A stretch of 64,000 nucleotides of DNA, taken from Streptomyces griseoloalbus (GTDB lineage Bacteria > Actinomycetota > Actinomycetes > Streptomycetales > Streptomycetaceae). The position numbers were made by a program, and so were the translations under genes. Positions 49,116 to 58,050 of this stretch are shown here, in pieces. The notes beneath the pieces were generated by a model. The model had not been told where the DNA came from. It did no database searches and saw only the letters and a program-made list of their open reading frames with translations. Each line of letters starts with the position of its first letter. The stretch's first letter is position 1. Where the stretch lies: the NCBI GenBank assembly GCA_014650015.1, contig BMUD01000014.1, forward strand, positions 1 to 64,000. The letters are read 5' to 3'.

Positions 49116-50558
49116 TCAGATGCCCAGGAGCTGTTTCACCGGCTCGATGGCGAAGTAGGCGAGGAAGAGCGCCGCGGTGCCCCAGAGCAGCCAGTGCACC
49201 TCGCGGGCCTTGCCCAGGCACGCCTTGATGACCACGTAGGAGATGAAGCCGGCTCCGATGCCGTTGCTGATGGAGTAGGTGAACGGCATGACGACGATGG
49301 TCAGGAACGCGGGGACGGCGAGGTCGTAGCGATTCCAGTCGATGTGCCTGACCTGCGTCATCATCAGGAAGCCCACCGCGATGAGGGCGGGGGAGGCGGC
49401 CTGCATCGGCACGATGGTCAGCACGGGGGTGAAGAAGAGGGCCAGGGCGAACAGGCCGCCGGTGACGAGGTTGGCGAAGCCGGTCCGGGCACCCTCGCCG
49501 ACACCGGCGGCGGACTCGATGTAGGTGGTGGCGGACGAGGACGAACTCGCTCCGCCCGCGACGGCCGCCGCGCTGTCGATGAGCAGGACCCGGCCCAGAC
49601 CGGGAACCTGCCCGCGCTCGTCGAGCAGTCCGGCCTCGGCGGTGACGCCGACGACGGTGCCCATGGTGTCGAAGAAGTCGGACAGGATGAGCGTGAAGAT
49701 CAGCAGGACGACGGTGAGGACGCTGATCTGGCCGAACGAGCCGAGCAGGTCGAACTGTCCCAGGAGCCCGAAGTCGGGCGCGGCGACGGGCTTGTCCGGC
49801 AGTTCGGGCGCGGTCAGGCCCCAGGACTTGACGTCGGCCAGCTCGTTGATGAGGACGGCGAGGACGGTCATCGCCACGATGCTGATGAGGATGGCGCCCC
49901 GCACCTTGCGGGCCATGAGGACGACCGTCAGCAGCACGCCGAGGCAGAACACGAGCATGGGCCAGCCGGTGAGGCTGCCGGTGCCGAGCTGCACGGGCAC
50001 GGTGGTGTTGGCCGCGTCCGGGATGCGCGTGACGAATCCGGAGTCCACGAAGCCGATGAAGGCGATGAACATGCCGATGCCGACGCTGATGGCCTGCTTG
50101 AGGGGTTGCGGGATGGCGTGCATGACGGCCTCGCGCAGACCGGTCAGCACCAGGACGCAGATCAGCAGACCCTCGAGCACGACGAGCCCCATCGCGTCGT
50201 CCCAGCTCATCAGGGGAGCGATCTGGAAGGCGACGACGGCGTTGAGGCCCAGGCCCGCGGCCAGGGCGAGCGGCAGGTTGCCGGCCACGCCCATGATGAG
50301 GGTCATCACGGCGGCCACCAGGGTCGTGGCGGTCGCCAGCTGGGCCGGGTCGAGCTTGTCGCCGAACTTGTCCTCGGTGCTGCCGAGGATGATCGGGTTG
50401 AGCACGAGGATGTACGCCATCGTGAAGAACGTGGCGAATCCACCGCGTATCTCACGGCCGTACGTCGAGCCGCGTTCGCTGATGCGGAAGAACCGGTCGA
50501 GGGTGCCGCCGCCTCTGGGGGGTGCGGGGTCGGCCGGGCCGGTCGTCATGGTCTTCAT
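49116..50558 (-). CDS. NCS2 family (AzgA-like) purine permease, second paralogue
   Basis: This 480-residue multispanning permease is closely similar to the one at 634-2082. It shares RFFRISERGSTYGREIRGG, the central GGASSSSSATTYIESAAGVGEGA, and TPVLTIVPMQAASPALIAVG. It should import a purine or related base with protons. AGGAGAATGTCCC before the ATG at 50558 supports the start. The two copies differ most in loops (for example the segment near KLDPAQ), so their substrate range may differ. It faces the XRE regulator gene divergently. Confidence 0.9.
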   Translation of the reverse strand: MKTMTTGPADPAPPRGGGTLDRFFRISERGSTYGREIRGGFATFFTMAYILVLNPIILGSTEDKFGDKLDPAQLATATTLVAAVMTLIMGVAGNLPLALAAGLGLNAVVAFQIAPLMSWDDAMGLVVLEGLLICVLVLTGLREAVMHAIPQPLKQAISVGIGMFIAFIGFVDSGFVTRIPDAANTTVPVQLGTGSLTGWPMLVFCLGVLLTVVLMARKVRGAILISIVAMTVLAVLINELADVKSWGLTAPELPDKPVAAPDFGLLGQFDLLGSFGQISVLTVVLLIFTLILSDFFDTMGTVVGVTAEAGLLDERGQVPGLGRVLLIDSAAAVAGGASSSSSATTYIESAAGVGEGARTGFANLVTGGLFALALFFTPVLTIVPMQAASPALIAVGFLMMTQVRHIDWNRYDLAVPAFLTIVVMPFTYSISNGIGAGFISYVVIKACLGKAREVHWLLWGTAALFLAYFAIEPVKQLLGI

Positions 50559-50827
50559 GGGACATTCTCCTGGGCGTGCGCGGGGGACGAATGCACGACG
50601 ATGCCGCCGGGGAGCGTGGCAGTCGGTATGCGGTCACACCTGCGGCAGCCTGCGAGCGGATCCTACGGAGCGGTGGTCCAACGTCAACACCCTTGCAGGA
50701 AAAGGAAGTTGCGAGCGCAATGATCTCCGTTGCTTCCTACAGAATCGGCGGTGACCTTCCCGCCATAACGGGATGCAGGCGACAGTGGCCGTGGTGCTCA
50801 CCCTGCGTCGCTCCCTACTCTCGCACC

Positions 50828-51502
50828 GTGCATCCTCCACTCCCCTTCAGCGCACGCGCCGCCCGCATCCTGCGCGAGAAAGTCGGGATGGCCCCCGGCC
50901 ACGTCGCCTACGGCATGCGCGCCTCCTACGGATTGACCCACGTCACCCCCGACCACATCACCGCCTGGGAACGCGGCCTCGCCGTGCCCGACGCCCACGA
51001 ACTCACCGCCCTGGCCGGCGCCCTGTGGTGCGCGCCCCGCGACCTCATGGGCGCCCCCCGCACCCTGCGGGAACACCGCATCGCCCGCGGGGTCGCCCCC
51101 GAGGACGTCGCCCGTGCCACCGGTCTCACCCTCAACGCCTACCTCACCATGGAGGAGACCGGCCGCTGGGTCGGTGGCCGACGGGAGTCGGCCCTCCTCG
51201 GAACCGTCCTCGGGCTCCCGCCACGGGCCCTGCTCTCCATCACCGGCGGCGAGCGGGAACTGGCCCGGCTGCTCACCGAGGCCGTCTCCACCCGCTGGCA
51301 GGCCCACATCCGGGAGATCGCCGACCTGCTCTCCCTGGAGCGCCGCGACCTGAAGAGCACGCTGCGCGTCATGCACGACGAGTACCAGACCCTCATGGCG
51401 GCGACTCTCAGCCGGGCCGGCGGCGCCGCCTCCGGCGAGAACGGGCGGCGCTATCTCGACGAGATCGTCCACCACTTCTGGACACGGTTCGAGAACCGCT
51501 GA
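50828..51502 (+). CDS. XRE-like DNA-binding protein with two helix-turn-helix segments
   Basis: This 224-residue protein has a first HTH-like region (ARILREKVGMAPGHVAYGMR, then ITAWERGLAVPDAHELTALA) at about residues 11-66. A second lies around residues 80-115 (LREHRIARGVAPEDVARATG and LTMEETGRW). The C-terminal half is helical and may be regulatory. I start at the GTG at 50828, since TACTCT lies seven bases upstream and no Shine-Dalgarno is visible, suggesting leaderless translation. It is divergent from the NCS2 permease, but a regulatory link is only inferred. Confidence 0.75.
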   Translation: MHPPLPFSARAARILREKVGMAPGHVAYGMRASYGLTHVTPDHITAWERGLAVPDAHELTALAGALWCAPRDLMGAPRTLREHRIARGVAPEDVARATGLTLNAYLTMEETGRWVGGRRESALLGTVLGLPPRALLSITGGERELARLLTEAVSTRWQAHIREIADLLSLERRDLKSTLRVMHDEYQTLMAATLSRAGGAASGENGRRYLDEIVHHFWTRFENR

Positions 51503-51896
51503 GCCGGCCGGGCCGCGGACGGCGCGCCATCGACCGACCGCCGGGACGGGCGCGGTCGGCCGGCCGCATCAGCGGCCCTCGCGCCGAGGCCGTACGGGAG
51601 CGGTGGCGCGCGGCGGGCGCCGGGCGGTGCCGGCCGCCGGTGAGGACCGTCCGGTTCCCTCACGCGCGGGGCTTCATCGAGGTCGAGCGGTATGTTCTGC
51701 CGGGCGGGAACGATCTCGGGCCGACGCTGCGACGGGCGTCTTTTCCCTCGTGGACGGGCCGGGAGGGGCGCGCCGTACAACGATTCCCTCAATCTTGTGG
51801 GAACTCGATGTGCGCTGAGTCACGTTCAAGTTGAATGATTGCAAGTGAGCGAACCGTCGTGCCGTACGCACGGACGCAGCCTGCAGGGGGTTCCAG
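51503..51896. other. Spacer with AT-rich promoter island before the PAS gene
   Basis: I see no gene in these 394 bp. At 51825-51835 the palindrome TTCAA-g-TTGAA sits in the most AT-rich part of the spacer, about 65 bp before the PAS gene start. A GGAAC at 51800-51804 precedes GTT (51824-51826) by 19 bp, one base longer than the usual ECF sigma-E spacing, so I do not call that promoter. Confidence 0.45.
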
Positions 51897-53306
51897 GTGA
51901 GTGCTTCCCGGCATAGTGGGATCACCGACGAGCTGGGGCCGGACGAGCCCGAGCCCGCGCGGGAGGGTTCGGACGGCTCCGATCTCCTCGCCGCGCTGCT
52001 GGACGGCATGGACGCCGCCCTGTGCGCCTTCGACGCGGACGGGGTCGTGACGCACTGGAACCGTGAGGCGGAGCGGATCCTCGGGTGGACCGCGGCCGAG
52101 GCGGTGGGCCGGCCCGGGTTCGCCGGGTGGGCCGTGCGCAGCGCGGACGCCGAGGAGGTCGAGGCGCGGCTGATGTCGGCCATGGACGCGCCGGGCCGGC
52201 AGGTGAACGAGTTCGCGCTGCTGACGAAGGACGGCGGCCGGGTGCTGGTGCGCACCCAGTCCGCCGCCGTGCGCGGGCCGGACGGGAAGCCGGCGGGGGT
52301 GTACTGCGCGTTCAGCGAGGTGCACGCGCAGATCGATCTGGAGCGGTCGATCGCGCTGAGCGAGGCGCTGCTGGAGGACGCGAGCTGGGGTGTCGTCCTG
52401 GTCGACGCCGATCTGCGGCCCACGGTGGTGAACGCGCACGCCGCGCGGGCGCTGGGCGCGGGGCGGACGTCCGTACTGGGGCGGCCGCTGGGGGAGCTGC
52501 TGGCGCAGGGCGTGGAGGAGCTGGAGAGCGCGCTCACCCATGTGCTCGCCGAGGGCGCGCCGCCCGCGCCCGCCGAGCTGTGGGTGAGTGTGCGCACGCC
52601 GGAGGGCGAGCGGCGGCGGTGCTGGCGCAGCGGGTTCGTGCGGCTGGCGTCACCGCTCGCGGAGGAGCCGGTTCCGCTCGGGGTCGGCTGGATGTTCCAG
52701 GACGTGACCGAGTCCCGGCAGGGTGAGCAGGACGCGTCGCTGCTGCGCTTCCGCGCGCAGCAGCTGCACCGCGCGGCGCGCGCGGCGGCGGAGTGCGAGG
52801 ACCCGGCGGAGGCGGTGACGGTCCATCTGGACTTCGCGCTCGCCGGGTTCGCCGACCACGCGCTGATCGACCGTGTGGCCGACGGCACGGCGAACACGGA
52901 GGCGGAGGGGGCCGCGCGGGTGCGGCTGGTGCGGATCGCCGCCACCCCGTCCGGCGCCCCGGGGCCCAGCCGGCTCGCCGGGCAGGCGGGACTGCCGGTG
53001 CGGTACGGCGAGGGGCATCCTGCGGTGCAGAGCGTGGAGCGGTCCGGGTCGGTGCGGGCGAGCGCGGGGTCGGTGGGCGCCGAGAAGGCGCGGGCCTGGG
53101 CGCTGTCCCGGCAGTGGCCGGCGGACACGGTGCACGCCCTGTGCACGGTGCTGCGCAGCCGGGGCCGCACGCTCGGTGCCGTGACGTTTCTGCGCGGCGC
53201 GGGCCGCACCGCGTTCGAACGCTCCGACGCCATGTACGCGGAGGACGTGGCGGCCCACATCGCCACGGCCCTGGACCTGTCGGCCCTCCTCGGCGACGAC
53301 CACTGA
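51897..53306 (+). CDS. PAS-domain sensor protein without output domain
   Basis: This 469-residue cytosolic protein has one clear PAS domain (about residues 30-140: DAALCAFDADGVVTHWNREA, ERILGWTAAEAVGRP). A second PAS-like domain follows (about 155-275: SWGVVLVDADLRPTVVNAHA) and a GAF-like C-terminal region (about 285-465). No kinase, cyclase or PP2C output domain is seen. Related Streptomyces proteins often end in PP2C phosphatases, so this one may act by protein contact or be a truncated relative. The start is the GTG at 51897. It converges on the SIS gene. Confidence 0.8.
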   Translation: MSASRHSGITDELGPDEPEPAREGSDGSDLLAALLDGMDAALCAFDADGVVTHWNREAERILGWTAAEAVGRPGFAGWAVRSADAEEVEARLMSAMDAPGRQVNEFALLTKDGGRVLVRTQSAAVRGPDGKPAGVYCAFSEVHAQIDLERSIALSEALLEDASWGVVLVDADLRPTVVNAHAARALGAGRTSVLGRPLGELLAQGVEELESALTHVLAEGAPPAPAELWVSVRTPEGERRRCWRSGFVRLASPLAEEPVPLGVGWMFQDVTESRQGEQDASLLRFRAQQLHRAARAAAECEDPAEAVTVHLDFALAGFADHALIDRVADGTANTEAEGAARVRLVRIAATPSGAPGPSRLAGQAGLPVRYGEGHPAVQSVERSGSVRASAGSVGAEKARAWALSRQWPADTVHALCTVLRSRGRTLGAVTFLRGAGRTAFERSDAMYAEDVAAHIATALDLSALLGDDH

Positions 53307-53380
53307 CCCACGCCGCGGGCGGCGACGCCGCGGATCGTCCCGCCGCGGTCGGCCGGACCGGTCCTCGCGCGGCGGCGGGC

Positions 53381-54136
53381 TCAGTGCTGGTAGAAGATCC
53401 GGTCCTCGTACTGCTGCAGGATGCGGGCGTTCCACTCGTGGCCGCCGTCCACGTTGCCGGAGCGCAGGAGCGGGGGCTCGATGCCTCGGTCGGCGAGGGT
53501 GGCGGCGGCGGTGGCCACGACGGCCTGGAGGAGCGCCGCGGTGACGACCGTGGAAGCGGGCGCGAAGGGCGCGGGCACGTCGTCGAGCGTGAGTTCCGCG
53601 TCACCGACCGCGATCCCGGAGTCCAGGACGAGATCGCAGTGGTCCCTCAGATACGTCCCGGAGGAGTGCCGCGACGTCGTCTGCGTCGCGTACGCCACCG
53701 AGGTCACGCCGATGACCTGCACGCCCAGCTCGCGGGCCTTCATGGCCATCTCCACGGGCAGCGCGTTGCGCCCGGACAGGGAGATGATCACCAGGGTGTC
53801 GCCCGCGCGGAGCGGTGAGGCTTCGAGCACGACGCTCGCCAGCCCGTCGACGCGTTCCAGCGCGGAGCCCAGCGTGGCGGGCATCACGTCGACCCCGACC
53901 ATGCCCGGCACGGTCAGCAGATTCATCAGGGCGAGCCCGCCCGCGCGGTAGACGACGTCCTGCGCGGCGAGCGAGGAGTGCCCGGCGCCGAAGGCGAAGA
54001 GACGACCGCCGCCCTCGACCGTGTCGGCGAGCAGTGTGCCCGCTGCCGCGACGGACCCGGCCTCCTCGTCGCGGATCCGCTGCAGCAGGCCGATCGCGGC
54101 GTCGAGGTACCGACCTGCCGGCGTGCGGTCGCTCAT
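53381..54136 (-). CDS. SIS (sugar isomerase) domain protein
   Basis: This 251-residue SIS-domain protein has an N-terminal helix, then LFAFGAGHSSLAAQDVVYRA, the phosphosugar-binding loop VIISLSGRNALPVEMAMKA and the C-terminal segment SGNVDGGHEWN. Such proteins bind or isomerise phosphosugars, and MurQ-like etherase or regulatory roles are possible. The ATG at 54136 is supported by GAAGGGA upstream. It is divergent from dmdR1, an arrangement that I recall being conserved in Streptomyces. Confidence 0.85.
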   Translation of the reverse strand: MSDRTPAGRYLDAAIGLLQRIRDEEAGSVAAAGTLLADTVEGGGRLFAFGAGHSSLAAQDVVYRAGGLALMNLLTVPGMVGVDVMPATLGSALERVDGLASVVLEASPLRAGDTLVIISLSGRNALPVEMAMKARELGVQVIGVTSVAYATQTTSRHSSGTYLRDHCDLVLDSGIAVGDAELTLDDVPAPFAPASTVVTAALLQAVVATAAATLADRGIEPPLLRSGNVDGGHEWNARILQQYEDRIFYQH

Positions 54137-54364
54137 GCGGTATCCCTTCGGGGTGAGAGTGTTGCGGATCACCGTGCGGTCTGGACCAGCGCCGTGTCAA
54201 TACGGCGCCCGGCGGCGCGGTTTCCTGCCGCGAAACCCCTCGCTTCCATGGCGCGGCCCGGTTGTCGGCCTCATGCGTCAGAATTGACTCCTGGGCCAGC
54301 GCACACGCCGGTGAGCCGTCCAGCCTCCGGCAGAGCCATCCGCAGATCTCATCGAGGGGCATGT

Positions 54365-55057
54365 ATGTCCGGACTGATCGACACCACGGAGATGTATCTC
54401 CGCACCATCCTCGAGCTGGAGGAGGAAGGTGTGGTCCCCATGCGCGCCCGGATCGCCGAGCGGCTCGACCAGAGCGGGCCGACGGTCAGCCAGACGGTGG
54501 CGCGGATGGAGCGCGACGGCCTGGTGTCCGTCGCCACCGACCGGCACCTGGAGCTCACGGAGGAGGGCCGCCGCCTGGCCACGCGCGTGATGCGCAAGCA
54601 CCGCCTCGCCGAGTGTCTGCTCGTCGATGTGATCGGCCTGGAGTGGGAGCAGGTCCACGCCGAGGCCTGCCGCTGGGAGCACGTGATGAGCGAGGCCGTC
54701 GAGCGCCGCGTGCTGGAGCTGCTGAGGCACCCGACCGAGTCGCCGTACGGCAACCCGATCCCGGGCCTGGAGGAGCTGGGTGAGAAGGACGGCGCCGACC
54801 CGTTCCTGGGCGCGGGCATGGTCTCGCTGGCCGATCTCGACCCGGGCGCCGAGGGCAAGACGGTCGTGGTGCGCCGGATCGGCGAGCCGATCCAGACCGA
54901 CGCCCAGCTGATGTACACGCTGCGCCGGGCCGGCGTACAGCCCGGCTCGGTGGTGAGCGTGACGGAGTCGGCGGGAGGGGTGCTGGTGGGCAGCGGCGGC
55001 GAGGCCGCCGAGCTGGAGTCGGTCGTGGCCTCCCACGTGTTCGTCGCCAAGCCCTGA
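54365..55057 (+). CDS. dmdR1: DtxR/IdeR-family iron-dependent repressor
   Basis: This 230-residue metalloregulator represses siderophore and iron-uptake genes when loaded with Fe(II). The N-terminal HTH is MRARIAERLDQSGPTVSQTV, and the dimer/metal domain has MRKHRLAECLLVDVIGLEWE and the Cys-x-x-Glu-His ligands in EACRWEHVMSE. A C-terminal SH3-like domain begins near residue 150. I start at the ATG at 54365. Another ATG four bases earlier is in a different frame. The antisense strand carries a long open frame matching the adm gene reported opposite dmdR1 in S. coelicolor. Confidence 0.92.
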   Translation: MSGLIDTTEMYLRTILELEEEGVVPMRARIAERLDQSGPTVSQTVARMERDGLVSVATDRHLELTEEGRRLATRVMRKHRLAECLLVDVIGLEWEQVHAEACRWEHVMSEAVERRVLELLRHPTESPYGNPIPGLEELGEKDGADPFLGAGMVSLADLDPGAEGKTVVVRRIGEPIQTDAQLMYTLRRAGVQPGSVVSVTESAGGVLVGSGGEAAELESVVASHVFVAKP

Positions 55058-55448
55058 CCGGGCGGGACGACGGGGGCGGGCCCGCCGGTGCGAACGCGCC
55101 GATTCCAAGATCCATCCGTGGAACCGCAGCGCTCGCCCGGTTCGCGTGCGACGCTGTCGCGTGAGGCATATGACCTGAGGGGCTCTTGGCCGGGCCGACA
55201 GCGATGTCACCCCGGCCGGGGAGGGGCGGGACGATGTGCCGTGACCACGTGAGGAGCCCCGGCGCCGTACGGCGCCGGGGCCTGTCCTCCCCTGTGCTGA
55301 CCCGGAGCCCCGAGCTCTCAGGGTCATTCCCCTCGGACCGTTTTCCCCGAGCGGTCCGCCTCCCGTTGAAGATCTCCCCTGAGCCACGGCGATCAATCCC
55401 CGAAGCGGGTCACTCGAACGAGCGGTGTTGCCGGGCGAAAAGCCATCT
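55058..55448. other. Spacer after dmdR1 with hairpins
   Basis: About 390 bp without a credible gene. GCGAC-gct-GTCGC occurs at 55149-55161, and a strong stem at 55256-55281 is listed separately. The part between 55170 and 55256 is rich in GGCCGG/CCGGCC pairs and could fold into a structured leader or small RNA, but I recognise no known RNA family. Confidence 0.45.
55256..55281. terminator. Perfect GC hairpin downstream of dmdR1
   Basis: GCCCCGGCGCC (55256-55266) and GGCGCCGGGGC (55271-55281) pair perfectly with a GTAC loop. It may end the dmdR1 transcript or an RNA encoded in the spacer. Confidence 0.7.
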
Positions 55449-55464
55449 TCGAATGCGCATTCGA
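55449..55464. promoter_or_regulatory. LexA-box-like perfect palindrome
   Basis: TCGAATGCGCATTCGA is a 16-bp perfect palindrome. The actinobacterial LexA SOS box is TCGAAC-N4-GTTCGA, so this site differs only at the inner C/G pair. It overlaps GATAAT (55463-55468), a -10-like hexamer, and lies 88 bp before the alpha/beta hydrolase start. Confidence 0.5.
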
Positions 55465-55551
55465 TAATCTGCGGGCAGGAGCAACAGGCAGGGCCGTACA
55501 CGGGCAGCAGGCAGTCAGCGGGCAGGCAGCGAGCTTGGGGGTGCCAGGCAC

Positions 55552-56430
55552 ATGGCGCGACGCATCGACGTGACCGGGGCGGACGGCGTAGGGCTCGCCG
55601 CCTGGGAGTTCGGCGACCCGCCCAAGGACGGGGCCGACCCGGAGGAGGGTGCCGCGCGGAACACCCCGAGCGTGCTGTTGCTCCACGGACTGATGGGCCG
55701 CGCCTCGCACTGGGCGTTCACCGCCCGCCGGCTCTCCGCGCGGTACCGCGCGGTCGCCCTGGACCAGCGCGGCCACGGCCGCAGCGACAAGCCACCGCAG
55801 GCCTCCTTCACCCGCGACGCCTATGTCGACGACGCCGAGGCGGCCCTCGAACAGCTCGGCCTCGGCCCCACCGTCCTCATCGGCCACGCCATGGGCGCGC
55901 TGACCGCCTGGCAGCTGGCCGCCAAACGCCCCGACCTGGTCCGCGGACTGATCGTGTGCGACATGCGGGCCTCCGCCCTCGGGGCGGCCTCGCAGCGCGT
56001 GTGGGCCGAGTGGTTCAAGGCCTGGCCGGTCCCGTTCGCCACGCTCGCCGACGTACGCAAGTGGTTCGGGGAGGACGACCCCTGGGTGGAGCGGCCCCAT
56101 CCCGCCCGCGGCGAGTTCTACGCCGAGGTGATGGCCGAGTCCCCCGACGGCTGGCGTCCGGTCTTCGACCCGGACCAGATGCTCCGCTCCCGCGAGACGT
56201 GGGTGTACGACGCGCACTGGGAGGAGCTCGCCCAGGTGCGCTGCCCCGCCCTGGTGGTCCGCGGCCTCGACGGCGAACTGGGCCGCGCGGAGGCCCAGGA
56301 GATGGTGCGCGTCCTGCCCCACGGCCAGTACGCGGAGGTCGCCGACGCGGGCCACCTGGTCCACTACGACCAGCCGGAGGCCTGGCTGGCCGCGATCGAA
56401 CCCTTCCTGGACGCGCTCAGCGAGCGCTGA
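55552..56430 (+). CDS. Alpha/beta hydrolase fold protein with Ala at the nucleophile position
   Basis: This 292-residue alpha/beta hydrolase has oxyanion loop LLLHGLMGRASHW, DQRGHGRSDKP, and the catalytic His in DAGHLVHYDQP. The nucleophile elbow reads GHAMGAL, so Ala113 replaces the usual Ser (GCC codon at 55888-55890). The candidate acid is in VRGLDGELGR. It is therefore either a non-hydrolytic binding protein or uses another mechanism. It follows dmdR1 after 494 bp, carries a LexA-like palindrome in its upstream region, and converges on the ABC permease. Confidence 0.85.
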   Translation: MARRIDVTGADGVGLAAWEFGDPPKDGADPEEGAARNTPSVLLLHGLMGRASHWAFTARRLSARYRAVALDQRGHGRSDKPPQASFTRDAYVDDAEAALEQLGLGPTVLIGHAMGALTAWQLAAKRPDLVRGLIVCDMRASALGAASQRVWAEWFKAWPVPFATLADVRKWFGEDDPWVERPHPARGEFYAEVMAESPDGWRPVFDPDQMLRSRETWVYDAHWEELAQVRCPALVVRGLDGELGRAEAQEMVRVLPHGQYAEVADAGHLVHYDQPEAWLAAIEPFLDALSER

Positions 56431-56454
56431 GCGGCCGCCCGCGCGGGGCGCGGC

Positions 56455-58050
56455 TCACCCCTTGCTGACCGCCGTGAGGATCTCCGGCAGCCGGCGTGCC
56501 GTCAGCGGGGCGGCCAGCCGCAGGCCCAGCAGGGCCAGGGCCGCCCCGTAGACCGTGCCCGCCGGCAGCAGCAGCCAGAGCGGGTCGTGGCCGGTCCCGC
56601 TCACGTTCAGCCAGATCGTGAGGGCGATGACCGGTGCGCACAGGACCGCCGCCGCGACCATGCCGCCGAAGATCGAGATCCAGGCCAGCCCGGTCTGCCC
56701 CGGGGCGACGTTCTTGTACCCCTCCTGCGGGATGGAGTAGGGGAAGCGGGCCGAGGTCCAGGCGCCCGTCGCCAGCATCGCCCCCAGCACGGCGAAGGAC
56801 AGGCCCAGCGTCTCCGGCAGCCGGGACCAGTCGCCCAGCATCGCGGTCGTCAGGACCGTGACGAGCGCGGCGTAGGGCAGGGTGATCAGCAGCAGGGCCA
56901 GCGCGCGGGCGCGCAGTTCGACGTACGCGTCCCGGGTCGAGGAGATCGTCATCGCGACCATCCAGAACGCGGAGGTGTCCTGCCCGAACTGGTTGTACAT
57001 CTGGAGGCCGAGCATCCCGGCGGCGAAGCAGGCGAAGTAGACCGAGCCGGTGCCCTGCCAGGCGTTGAACACGGGCACGATCAGTCCGACCGCCAGCGAG
57101 GTCACCCACGCGGCCTTCGTCTTGGGGTCGCGCCAGACGTACCGCAGGCCGCGCTCCATGGCCGTACCGGTGCGGCCCGCGGGCAGCAGCCGGGAGAGGC
57201 CCGTCGACGTACGGTCGCGCACCCTCGTGTCCCCGGCCGCCTGGAGGGTGGAGCCGTCCGGCGAGGTCATCAGCCGGGTCAGCGACCGCGACCACAGCAC
57301 CAGCAGCCCCGCCAACGCCGCCGCGCTCAACGCCAGTTGCGTCGCGGCGACGCCGTACGACCCCTCACCCGCCGCGTGCACCGCGCCGACCGCCGACGCC
57401 GGCGGGAGCCACCGCAGCACGTCCGCCGCCGGGTCGAGCTGCTCCAGGCCGGACGAACCCAGCCGCTGCGCCCCGAAGTTGACCAGCTGCGCCCCGACCG
57501 CGATCACCAGCCCGCTGAGCACCGCGAGATCCCGCCCCTTACGGCTGGTCAGCAGCCGTACGTTGGCGGCGGCGACCGCCCGCGCGAGCACCACGCACAC
57601 CAGCAGCGCCAGGGGAACGGCGAGGACACCCACGGCGAACGCGGCCCCGCCGTGCGCGACCGCGATCACGGAACCGGCGAGCAGGCACAGCGTGAACAGC
57701 GGTCCGATGCCGACCAGCGAGCCCACGAGCAGGGCCCGCACCAGCGGCCGCGGCCGCAGCGGCAGCATCACCAGCCGGGTCGGGTCGAGCGTCTCGTCCC
57801 CGCCGGGGAAGAACAGCGGCATCACCGCCCAGCCCAGCGCCAGCACTGCCACGAGGAGCACCGCCGGCGACTCGACGTGATCGAAGCCGCGCAGCGCGAT
57901 CAGCCCGATGAGCTGGAGCGCGGCGAACAGCAGCGCCACGACCGCGGAGGCGATGTACGCCGCCCTGCGCCCGCCCGACTGCCGCAGCCCGTTGCGCAGC
58001 AGGGACAGCTTCAGCCGGACGACGACAGGGGTGATCGCGGGGGCGCTCAC
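56455..58050 (-). CDS. ABC exporter transmembrane subunit
   Basis: This 531-residue integral membrane protein has about twelve hydrophobic segments in two sets, with a cytoplasmic loop around residues 265-295 (RDRTSTGLSRLLPAGRTG). It resembles actinobacterial ABC-2-like permeases that pair with a single ATPase. The ATG start overlaps the ATPase stop (ATGA), so the two form one exporter. Substrate unknown. Confidence 0.82.
   Translation of the reverse strand: MSAPAITPVVVRLKLSLLRNGLRQSGGRRAAYIASAVVALLFAALQLIGLIALRGFDHVESPAVLLVAVLALGWAVMPLFFPGGDETLDPTRLVMLPLRPRPLVRALLVGSLVGIGPLFTLCLLAGSVIAVAHGGAAFAVGVLAVPLALLVCVVLARAVAAANVRLLTSRKGRDLAVLSGLVIAVGAQLVNFGAQRLGSSGLEQLDPAADVLRWLPPASAVGAVHAAGEGSYGVAATQLALSAAALAGLLVLWSRSLTRLMTSPDGSTLQAAGDTRVRDRTSTGLSRLLPAGRTGTAMERGLRYVWRDPKTKAAWVTSLAVGLIVPVFNAWQGTGSVYFACFAAGMLGLQMYNQFGQDTSAFWMVAMTISSTRDAYVELRARALALLLITLPYAALVTVLTTAMLGDWSRLPETLGLSFAVLGAMLATGAWTSARFPYSIPQEGYKNVAPGQTGLAWISIFGGMVAAAVLCAPVIALTIWLNVSGTGHDPLWLLLPAGTVYGAALALLGLRLAAPLTARRLPEILTAVSKG

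Noticed and set aside
51800-51826. ECF sigma-E-like promoter GGAAC-N19-GTT before the PAS gene
   Set aside because: Spacing is one base off the usual 18 and the -10 match is minimal; chance is likely.
51674-53311. 545-codon minus-strand frame opposite the PAS gene
   Set aside because: Ser/Ala/Arg-rich shadow; the plus-strand PAS protein has clear domain structure.
55100-55300. Known riboswitch (ydaO, cobalamin, SAM) after dmdR1
   Set aside because: Hairpins are present but none of the conserved riboswitch core sequences I know are there.
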